Source: Paulinella micropora (Eukaryota > Cercozoa > Imbricatea > Euglyphida). From it: a DNA stretch of 64,000 bases. The position numbers and the translations under genes are program-made. Where the stretch lies: contig BJOX01000275.1 of NCBI GenBank assembly GCA_009731375.1, forward strand, positions 469,305 to 533,304, in the 5' to 3' direction. The stretch's first letter is position 1, and each line of letters starts with the position of its first letter. Under the pieces are notes generated by a model, which ran no database searches, was not told the DNA's origin, and saw only the letters and a list, made by a program, of their open reading frames with translations. Shown here one piece after another: positions 53,154 to 64,000 of this stretch.

Positions 53154-55002
53154 GTCATCTTGAGGGTTGCCTGGCCATCCTCGGCTGGGCCTCGGTATCT
53201 GTCCAGCACTACCTTCGTTTGAATTGCACGAGCCGGAATTACCAGCCTATTGTCAGGCCCTCTCCATCATTGGGGAGGGAGTGACAGGTTCCTCCTGTGC
53301 TCGTCCTCCTCCCCTTGCGGGAGTGGTAAAACCGCCGCCTGTGGCGGGCGTGTCGTTACCGTCTGCTTCGTCAGACATATCGAGTTTGATAGCGATAGAT
53401 GATCTCGTTTTAGAGCCTATCCACGCCATGTTCAGTGTGCCCCTGAAGGGTTGAAACGAGCAGATGTAGTCGTATGTTCTAGTGTTGTGTAAGTATGCTA
53501 TTGTGTTTGTCTTTTGTTGTCAGGTGTTCTGTTCACTATGTCGTCAATGCTTGTGTCAAGCACGATGTTATACAGCACGGCAACCAACTCACACCTAACA
53601 CAACAATCAACAAATAACAGTAAAGGAATTGGTAGACTCACACTCGCTTTTCCTTCTGCCAAGCCAGACGATGTGTACGTGTGTATCCTGACAAAGTACA
53701 CCATACTTGTGCTTCACAAACAAGTAGGTTAGAGAGCTTACTCCACCCTCGTGCGTACACAATCAAAAATCGTTCAAAAAGGTTTTCAATGATCCTTTCT
53801 GGGCTCAGCCCAATAGGTCACTGTTATTGTCCTTTTGAACCTTTCCCAACTCAAAAACTAATCGAAGCTTTGCATTTTTGAGTTATGGGGGGGGGGTGTT
53901 TGTGAGTGTTCTTGTGTGTGTATGTGTTTGTGTGTACCGAGTGCTGCTGACTTTTCACACAACAACTGCTGATGCCTGAGTTGCTCGGTGTCTGAGTTTT
54001 TGTTCTTGGTGATATATTTGACACCATACATACGTTGTTAGTGCTTGGGTGTGATGTGAGGTGTGTCTCGTCTGTGTGTCTACGAGAGTGTGTATGTCTG
54101 TGTGTGTACCGAGTGCTGGTGACTCTTCACACACTTGTTGTTGATGTCTTGGGAGCTGCTCTGTATCAGAGTTCTTGTCCTTGCTGACCTTGGCGACACC
54201 ACACAACACGTTTGGAGTGTTTGAGTGTGATGTGGGTTGTGTGTTTCGTTGTTTGTGAACAAAAATAAAAATTAGTCCCAAAACACACTCCTTTTTAGCC
54301 TCCCTGTCTTCAATTTACACTCCATTCCCCCTGCCTATGTCTTAATAGATTGGCCTACCACCCCTTTGAGAGATGGTTACATTCTTTGGTGTGGGATGGC
54401 TGTTGTTTGTATAAATAGGTTTATGCTAAAGGAATAGGATTCCGTATGTGTGTTGTTTGTTTATTTTCCTTCTGCCTCGTTGCACGTATTGACGTGTCAA
54501 CAACGTTTGTGTGTGTTACGTGTTTGTGGCAGTGCAAACAAGAGTTAGAGTGTGTAATTGTTGGTTATTCTCCACGTGAGGAGTATGTGTAGGTATACGT
54601 GTAGAAGTGTTGACAGAACTGATAGGAGGTTGTTTTCCTTCTCCTTGTGTGTGTTTGTCAAGCACTCCTCTGGCTCGACAATGTGTCTACAATCACAACA
54701 GTGATCCCCTAATGTTTCTGTCCCACTAAGTACATTTTCTATGCTCCCTACACACTCCAAGCACACTGCCTGAGGTGTCAAACTCGTACACACAACGAGT
54801 GTCTTGTCGTGCCGCTTTATGTGCATCTGTGCAAGATTTCACTGTTGTTTTTGTGCACTACAAGCTACTAACACCTCCCCAACTCCTTTCATACACTCCT
54901 CCACTACCTTTCTTTCTTGCTTTGCTTAGGAGGGAAGTGGCTATTTTCAAATTGCTGAATTGAAATTTGGATGATATAAAAAAATCTAGGCTGGGACTTC
55001 AC
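53154..55002 (-). other. Leader of element B with two 170-bp tandem copies
   Basis: 53931-54080 and 54101-54250 are imperfect tandem copies, each starting TGTGTGTACCGAGTGCTG (period about 170 bp). A 93-codon Cys-rich frame at 54826-54545 (VCLECVG, HCCDCRH) is of unknown reality. Next to the 5' LTR I see no TGG-starting primer site. Confidence 0.55.
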
Positions 55003-55377
55003 TTTTGTCGGTTGTAATCAAAAGATATTATTTAACGTAAGCAGGTGTATTTATCCTTCCAATTCCACAGCACTCTGAGAATAACCTAATCTTCCTCCTC
55101 TACAAAGAGAGGAAACCAGTATGGCGGAAAATGTAAAGCCAAGCAACAAAAAGGGAAAAGAGAGGCATTTCCCATTGTCACCCCTAACGGTAATATTATA
55201 CGGCAAAAAAACAAGGTTAGTACCGGTTATGAATCGTAATATTATCGTTTTCAAGCGGCTCAAAAGCATATAAATAAAAACGGATATAACTACATCTTAA
55301 AGAGATATAGCTCTTCTATACATCACTGTATATAGGGGTATTAGAAAAGGTCGCATATTTACCTATCTGCGCCTACA
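55003..55377 (-). repeat. 5' LTR of element B
   Basis: 375 bp matching 40083-40455; followed on the plus strand by GACA (55378-55381). Confidence 0.88.
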
Positions 55378-55381
55378 GACA

Positions 55382-56820
55382 AAAACAAAGTCAGCAGGAC
55401 GGAAAAAGGACAATATGACGGGAGAACCCCGTTCAAGCAATTTCAGAGGGAAATAGTTTTGGCATTAGGGGCCAAAAACTCAAAGGGGCAATCAAGACCC
55501 CAGAAGAACACATTAGGTTAGTTCATGAGAGTAATGTAAGTGCGTCACATAGCAGAGGAAAGATAGGGTTGAGAGAGGCCCTGAGGAGGAGGAAGCTGAC
55601 TTAGACTCAGAGTCAGAGTCAGACAAGGAAAACCTTACCTCTTATTTTACTGAGACGGAAAGGCAGCCTAATTTAGGGGGAGATAGTGGTAAGAGTAAGC
55701 AAAAGAGAGAAGAAGAGCAGGTGGAGGAGAGGGGGAGAGTGAGTAGTCAGCCTTCATACTTATTCCACACCAGCAACGACAACAATCAAGACGAAGAGCA
55801 AGTAGCAAGTAGAGGAAAAAGAGAAGGAAGATAGAATGATAGTAGCATATGAGGAGAGTTTGGGCATGAGATGAAAAGACAGAGAGGAAGCTTTTTCGTT
55901 TGTGTTTGATACGCTAGTAGGTAAAGCAAAGAGGAGTGTGGCAGATTTGGTGAGAGACACCTCACCAGACTTTGGTCAGAACTTGCACATTGTGTGGGCA
56001 AGACTAACCAAAAGGTTTGGTAAGGTGAGTGAGCAAGATGTGCAAGACAAAATAAATGCGATGAATGCATGGACATTTGATGAGGAGTGTGATTATGCTC
56101 CGCAGTTTGATGCGTTTGTTGCGTTAGATGAAGAGCTAAAGGCAAGTAGGCCATAAAACACCCCACAGAACAATGGAAACCATAATCACCAATGCCTTAC
56201 AAAACCCTGAGAATGTGTCAGAGGGGGTGAGAAAGGACTGGGGAGGATGGATGAGCACGCTGAAGATAAATAAGAAGCAGCATGCATGGTCTTTTGAGGA
56301 TTGGTGGGAGGAGTTGAAATAGACAGAAATAAAGAAAGAGAGAAGAAGATGAAGAAAGAAAAAGCACACGCAGGGAAAGATGCCAACAAAAGAGAGGAAG
56401 GGCAGAGAGGTGTGTTTTTGGTTTCAGAGAGAGAGAGAGTGGATGCAAGTGGAGGGATGAGTGTCGTTTTGCTCACACAGAGGGGTCAGTCACTATGCGT
56501 AGTGTGCCTGGGGTGTGCTAAATGTTTGAACAGTCAGGCAGCTGTGATAGATCTAACTGTAGGTTTAAACACACTACCACTAACAATAAAGGGGGAGGGA
56601 AAGGAAAAGGAACGAGAAAGAAGATGTTGAAGAAAGAGAAATGTTTCAAATGTAACTTGGAGGGGCATGTGTTCTCAGCATGTGAGAAGGAGTGCAGGAT
56701 GTGTGGGGGTGAGCACAGACTACATGAATGTGGAAAGATGAAGAAGGCGAGAGAAGAGCAAGGTGAGAAGGAAGAACGAGAGAGAAGGAAAAAAGAGCAA
56801 AAAGGGAACATGGAAAGTTA
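55382..56820 (+). pseudogene. gag-like gene of element C with CCCH and zinc-knuckle motifs, stop-interrupted
   Basis: A Ser/Glu-rich start (around 55600-55860) leads into 55902-56156 (ARLTKRFGKVSEQDVQDKIN), which resembles capsid-region sequence of Gag. After stops, 56522-56821 has SCDRSNCRFKH, part of a CCCH finger whose first Cys lies just before an in-frame TAA. It is followed by CFKCNLEGHVFSAC (a CX2CX4HX4C zinc knuckle) and CRMCGGEHRLHEC. Several stop codons break the frame. Confidence 0.65.
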
Positions 56821-56826
56821 GGTAGG

Positions 56827-57510
56827 GTGAGTGAGTCAGACACCTCTGACACAGATGAAGAAGTGTTGATGACGCCCAGAAAGGCGGAGAGATTGTTACG
56901 ATCGCGAGAGAGGGCAGGCATGGTCAAGGAGAGGGCACACATGGGTAAAGTGCAGGTAGTACAAGCGAGATTAATCTATCGTCTATCTGAGGGGCGAGTG
57001 TCAGGTGAGCAGCAATGTTTTGTGTGCACTGATGACATGGAGAGTGAGAATGTGTTGTTGCGAGAGGCAGCTTATGGTCTGTTGAGAGGGCGATTTTGCG
57101 GGCTGCATACAGATCAGGAAAGAGAGAGAGAGAAGGAAGCCTCAGGGATGGGGGAGCAAAACGAAGATAGCACACTCAAACCGTTAGTTGAGAAGAAAAA
57201 AATAGAGAAGGCGAAGAGCGCAAAGCGCAGAAATAAGGAAAAGAAAGGGAAGGTAGCGAGCGGGGCGAGTAAGTTAAGCTCAGTCAAGGGGAAAAGGTGT
57301 TCCGCGAAGGCGGGGAAACAGGCGGGTGAGACCAACGACGATCAAGGGAAAGGGCGCGGCCGTGGGGCGGACAGCGACAGCTACAGCGACCATAGCTCAG
57401 GCTTGGGCTCGGAGCGGCGATGGATGGAGCGCGCGGCGCCAATGTGGTTCTACGACCCGGGCGGCGGATTCCAGCGGCGTCAAGTGGGCGGCTGGGAGCC
57501 GGGAAGCTAA
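56827..57510 (+). CDS. Downstream ORF of element C, unknown
   Basis: 227 codons, very charged. A short folded-looking part (GEQQCFVCTDDMESENVLL, GRFCGLH) is followed by Lys-rich sequence (EKKKIEKAKSAKRRNKEKKG) and a Gly/Arg/Ser tail. It may be the end of the gag gene rather than a separate protein. Confidence 0.4.
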   Translation: MSESDTSDTDEEVLMTPRKAERLLRSRERAGMVKERAHMGKVQVVQARLIYRLSEGRVSGEQQCFVCTDDMESENVLLREAAYGLLRGRFCGLHTDQEREREKEASGMGEQNEDSTLKPLVEKKKIEKAKSAKRRNKEKKGKVASGASKLSSVKGKRCSAKAGKQAGETNDDQGKGRGRGADSDSYSDHSSGLGSERRWMERAAPMWFYDPGGGFQRRQVGGWEPGS

Positions 57511-57798
57511 AGGACTCGGTAGGCTACCAGAAGGAAAGGAAGCTAGGGATCGGGGGAGCCCGCGCGGTGAGCGGCGCTACAACTGGACTTTTTGACTACT
57601 GCGTCATCTTACAATAAGTTAAGTTGGTGAACGAGATAGAAATTTAGTATTGTATAGAGTTAGTGCATTTAGTCGATGGGACGGCTCCGTTAATTTCTGA
57701 ACTTAGTAGGGCTACATATATTTACCACCATATCTGCGAGGGTAGTAGCAATATTAAGGTAGATCGGCCCGGCCGTTACTCCCAAATAGGGGGAGCAA
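57511..57798 (+). other. Element C 3' region with polypurine tract
   Basis: Non-coding. It ends CAAATAGGGGGAGCAA directly before the 3' LTR. Confidence 0.6.
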
Positions 57799-57983
57799 TG
57801 GACAATTTTATTAATAATAATATTTAGTCATACTGGCCCACCCCAAGGACAATTACCTATTTTACCTATATCACTCTTTGTGTAACCGGCTGTGAATTCA
57901 AAGGGGTTTGGTGCACTTAGTGACGTGTCAGTAATTATTCAAATCTCTAAGTAAAAGTAAAGTACGAACCCTCTCGTCTAGTG
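57799..57983 (+). repeat. 3' LTR of element C
   Basis: 185 bp matching 39579-39756. Confidence 0.8.
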
Positions 57984-58845
57984 TTCCGGGCCAGGCACTG
58001 TCACTAGTATTGAATATTAGTATTAATAATTAGTTTTCAATGATTAATGTTAATATTATGATTAATGTTTGATAATACTACTGAGCTAAGTTGGCATGAA
58101 TCTGAGCTGCTGCTGTAGCGGGTGTGATATGATCACCTTGAAGTTCCGAGCCGCTGGCTCCGACCGTCGGACCGCTCACCTGCCTCCGACTCCGATGCTG
58201 GATTGCCACCGTCAGCAGTACCGATAATATTAATACAACTTGATAGATGATTAATACAACAATATATTCAATCATAATACTCAGTAGTATTAATCCGACC
58301 ATAGTATTGTAATTATTAATATTAGTAGCAATATTAATAAAATGGCTTTGCCTTGGGACAAAAGTGACTTAATCATGTTTGAATTCTGCCTGGGCTTGGG
58401 TGGCCATGATTTTTCTGGTGTCACCGCGGCGACGGACGTACAGTATTAATACTACCGTTGACGTCTCCCAGGGCGGCTAATGAGACTGATTTTCGACCTT
58501 ACAGTGGCATTCGGATCAGTCAACTCACATTGCAAAATTTTACCACTTATTATAACGAGGCTGCGGCTAAGGCCAGACTTCAAAAATAACTACAGGTCCT
58601 GAGGACTCAGCTCGGATTCTGGCCTGACCGCAGCAGTTCAATGTCAATATTAGTGTTATTAATAATAAGCTTAGTATTACAGGTATTGATACCGTTGGTT
58701 TGCAAGCTCACAAGTGGCAACTTCCGACAAGAGCTTTCCAATGGTGTGCTTTGCATAGTCGAAACTCAAATATTGTCTGAGGCTCGGAAAAATAAGTTTC
58801 GAATTGGGTGCCATCATTTTGTCACTCGAATGTCGTCAGCATGAT
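57984..58845. other. AT-rich intergenic region
   Basis: Between element C and the RPC4-like gene. It holds many ATTAATATTA motifs (58000-58330). No gene seen; the right part should include the 3' UTR of the RPC4-like gene. Confidence 0.5.
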
Positions 58846-59769
58846 TTACGGATTCCTGGCACCAGTTTGGCTGGGCCTACGCGCTGCCGCTGCAGCAGCT
58901 TGCCCTGGCGCAGGCCTTTTGGCCGCCGAGGGCTTCTTCTCAGCCTTCACAGCAGCCTCGCTCTTAAGCTTCTCCATGTGCACTATGAGCTCTTCGGCCT
59001 CGGTGGTCTGCCGAGTCAGCCCCAATGCTTCCCCGAACGCTGTGTCAAAGGCTTCCCGGGCCGGCGGCAGAGGGCCCTGGGCCAGGTAGGACGCCACATC
59101 CAAATGGCAGACCACCTTCTGCGCCACGGGCCCGAGCCAGCATGCCGTTTGCAGCTGCGGGTTCAGATCGACCAGCTCTTGGTAGTGCGGCGTGGCCTTG
59201 GTCACGGTGAGCTGCAGGGGAATGCTGCCGATGCGCAAGCGCAGGTCGCCTGACTTGTGACACGCCAGCATGCCCAGCCGCCCCGCCGGCAAACGGTCCA
59301 GCGTGTAGCTGCCCTGTGTGGAAAACGGCTTGCCCAGTGTGTCGCTGTGCCGCACGAACTCTTGCAGCCAGCGACTAGCCTCTTCTTCTGTCACCTTGAC
59401 CTTGTAGCCAGTGTCCGAAGCCGTTGCTTCAGTTGCGTCTTGTTCGCCCCCCGCCGCTTTCCCCACAGCCGCCGCCTTGACCCCTCCCTCTACCTTAGCT
59501 GCACTAGCTGTTGCTTGCATGTCCTTCTCAGCTTTCAACTTCTCGGCCTCCTGCACGCGGTCTTTGTACTCTTTGGAGTGCAAGAAGAAGCGCTCGCGGC
59601 GATCGGGCCCCGATTGGGCAAAGGCGTGCGGCGCGGTGATGGGAAGGTGCGTGGGCAGTTGGAAGAGATAAATCTGAGAAGGCGACAGAGGAGAGTCCGG
59701 CCGTTCAGTCTTGGGTGCGGAAGGGGTCTCAGATGTCTCCTGCTTCACCTGCACTTCGCGCGCCGCCGC
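58846..59769 (-). CDS. RPC4-like subunit of RNA polymerase III, C-terminal exon
   Basis: 307 codons from the acceptor at 59771-59770 to TAA. IYLFQLPTHLPI and LPAGRLGMLACHKSGDLRL, then RIGSIPLQLTV and WLGPVAQKVVCHLDV, match the C-terminal RPC4 (Rpc53/POLR3D) domain. There the family reads LFQLP-LP and LP-G-iGkL-v-kSG---l-lG---l-V with a final LG--k-lV. RPC4 pairs with RPC5 in a TFIIF-like subcomplex that acts in Pol III termination and reinitiation in the nucleus. Between the two blocks is an Ala/Lys/Glu-rich linker. After the domain come about 60 extra residues (EKKPSAAKRPAPGQAAAAAA), longer than I would expect. The acceptor edge is copied once in the intron. Confidence 0.75.
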   Translation of the reverse strand, partial: AAAREVQVKQETSETPSAPKTERPDSPLSPSQIYLFQLPTHLPITAPHAFAQSGPDRRERFFLHSKEYKDRVQEAEKLKAEKDMQATASAAKVEGGVKAAAVGKAAGGEQDATEATASDTGYKVKVTEEEASRWLQEFVRHSDTLGKPFSTQGSYTLDRLPAGRLGMLACHKSGDLRLRIGSIPLQLTVTKATPHYQELVDLNPQLQTACWLGPVAQKVVCHLDVASYLAQGPLPPAREAFDTAFGEALGLTRQTTEAEELIVHMEKLKSEAAVKAEKKPSAAKRPAPGQAAAAAARRPSQTGARNP

Positions 59770-61219
<1,450 letters not shown>

Positions 61220-61393
61220 CTGTCTGGCCTGGGCCACTAGCTCCTCCCGTAGCCACCTCAGGCCTGACATTTGCCGTTGACACGTGTCGCGTGCAGCGGC
61301 CGACATGTGGGGCGGAACGAACGCGACAGCGGGGGAGGAGGAGGAGGAGGAGGAGGAGGAGGAGGAGGAGGAAGGAGAGGAGGAAGGAGAGGA

Positions 61394-61445
<52 letters not shown>

Positions 61446-61816
61446 CAAGAAGAAGAAGAAGAAGAAGAAGAAGAAGAAGAAGAAGAAGAAGAAGAAGAAG
61501 AGAATGATGCTGATGATGGCATTGAAGAAGAAGAGGAGGAAGAAGAATGGATGGCGAGTGCCAGCCGGGCCAGCTGCCTGTCTAAGTGTTGTAGCAGTTG
61601 CACCGAGGAAGCGGCGACGGGTGGCGCCGGGCCGCCACCGAGCTGGGCCGGCCGCACCGGACCCGGGTCGGGAAACGGTAGCATGACGGGGACGTAGCCC
61701 GAGTGATGACGAAACGGGTCGAGTGACTCAATGGGCTCCTCGTACAAGCTCAATGGTTTATAGGAGGGTAGGTCGAGGTCGTCTAGTCCGGATCCTGCAG
61801 CGCGCGCCGCCGAGGA
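61220..61816 (-). CDS. Upstream exon, probably of the RPC4-like gene, with a poly-Ser tract
   Basis: 199 codons, phase 0 at both ends, acceptor TGTCTTTAG and donor GTAGGC. It encodes [19 protein letters not shown], then [17 protein letters not shown], then a run of about 75 residues that is almost pure Ser, then [18 protein letters not shown]. Phase and order allow it to join directly to 59769. I do not see a motif that proves it belongs to RPC4, and it could be from another gene. The Ser run is encoded by (TCT/TCC)n, so it is itself a trinucleotide repeat. Confidence 0.5.
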
Positions 61817-61829
61817 CTAAAGACAGTAA

Positions 61830-62471
<642 letters not shown>

Positions 62472-62900
62472 AGATATCGACTAATGTCAGAAAAAGGAGC
62501 TTCTGATTTCGTCAACCAAGGAAGTCTGTGAAAAGTATTGACCCGATGCCCAGCTAAGCCGTGATATTTGCACGGAAGGGACTGATACAGGCAATACCAA
62601 AGCTCCCTAGTACCAGGCGGGGCCAGGGCTCGTTCCATAAGCGCCCCTTGCAGAACGAGCTCCCACCTCCATTACAGAGGACCCAGTAAGCAGATGGAGT
62701 TTCGAGACTGTTCGACAGTCTAGTATAAACCGACAGAGCACTGTGGGTTTTATTCCGGGCTCAACAAGCGAGAAAGGGCACCCTGAGGGAACAGGATTGT
62801 GCTTCCCGTCGCTATTTCGGCATGTGACTCATAGGCGTATGGCTAGGCACACATAAGGCACCCCACCACGGGCCCAGCACACCCACACCATCCCCTAATT
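62472..62900. other. Unique sequence with dispersed-repeat copies
   Basis: 62472-62534 is the inverted copy of 37741-37803. Just after it, GACCCGATGCCCAGCTAAG repeats the end of the nuclease-like fragment at 38071-38090. Here the two pieces are adjacent, whereas at 37.7-38.1 kb they are about 270 bp apart and inversely arranged. No gene seen in the rest. Confidence 0.5.

Positions 62901-64000
<1,100 letters not shown>

Larger units (their letters stand above)
40083..55377 (-). mobile_element. Ty3/gypsy LTR retrotransposon B, decayed, with extra ORF after pol
   Basis: Read on the minus strand: 5' LTR 55377-55003, leader with a tandem repeat, gag-like frames, protease, RT, RNase H, integrase, the same C-terminal Pol domain as element A, a further ORF region (43699-41026), polypurine tract (GACGGGGAGGGGGGAT, complement of 40456-40471) and 3' LTR 40455-40083. 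GACA flanks both ends (40079-40082, 55378-55381). Many frameshifts break the genes. At 15.3 kb it is long for a gypsy element. Both A and B LTRs start TGTAGGC. Confidence 0.88.
39579..57983 (+). mobile_element. Gag-only LTR element C, split by element B
   Basis: A pair of direct repeats of about 180 bp (39579-39756 and 57799-57983) flanks 39757-40082 and 55382-57798. The right repeat is preceded by a purine tract (AAATAGGGGGAGCAA), as for a 3' LTR in plus orientation. The internal part carries broken gag-like frames and no pol. Without the inserted element B, C is about 3.1 kb: a non-autonomous element of the gag-bearing terminal-repeat kind. No clear target duplication was found. Confidence 0.7.

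Overview
This is a window of nuclear DNA from a eukaryote, probably a protist or alga; I cannot place it more precisely. The genes are broken by many short GT-AG introns, and both introns and intergenic DNA are filled with microsatellites (GATA, CTA, GA, AATAC, TATG). No operons, bacterial promoters, rRNAs, tRNAs or CRISPR arrays were seen. TGA is used as an ordinary stop. Several gaps are present, and two flank duplicated blocks that look like assembly errors.

Layout. (1) 269-10662, + strand: a PAN3-like gene (pseudokinase subunit of the PAN2-PAN3 deadenylase), rebuilt here as ten exons with matching phases and one exon probably lost in the gap at 1764-2086. (2) 11255-24029, +: Ty3/gypsy LTR element A, with LTRs, a 4-bp target duplication, a Gag ORF and an in-frame Pol ORF separated by one UGA. 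Its length is inflated by a 2.36-kb block repeated across a 10-N gap. (3) 25158-35274, -: an 18-exon gene for a highly charged helical protein of about 1084 residues. Joining the exons gives eight consecutive repeats of exactly 117 residues. Part of this gene is also duplicated across a 10-N gap. (4) 35662-36782, +: a small gene with a NUMOD1/IENR1-like DNA-binding domain, head to head with the previous gene and carrying a MITE in its intron. (5) 37.8-39.5 kb: microsatellites plus a fragment of a nuclease-like domain known from other retroelement-rich genomes. (6) 39579-57983: nested retroelements. Decayed Ty3/gypsy element B (40083-55377, - strand) sits inside small gag-only element C (+ strand). 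B carries an extra ORF downstream of pol with an N-terminal membrane segment. (7) 58846-61816, -: an RPC4-like RNA polymerase III subunit gene. (8) 61.8-64.0 kb: microsatellites.

The most unusual signals are two. First, in three unrelated genes the edge of an exon (splice site plus the first or last 20-60 coding bases) is copied repeatedly inside the neighbouring microsatellite intron, making arrays of decoy splice sites. Second, the coiled-coil protein has an indel-free 117-residue super-repeat, which also validates its exon model. Among the mobile elements, A and B share a Pol C-terminal domain I do not recognise, A has a UGA-CGG gag/pol junction, and A lacks the protease catalytic aspartate that B keeps.
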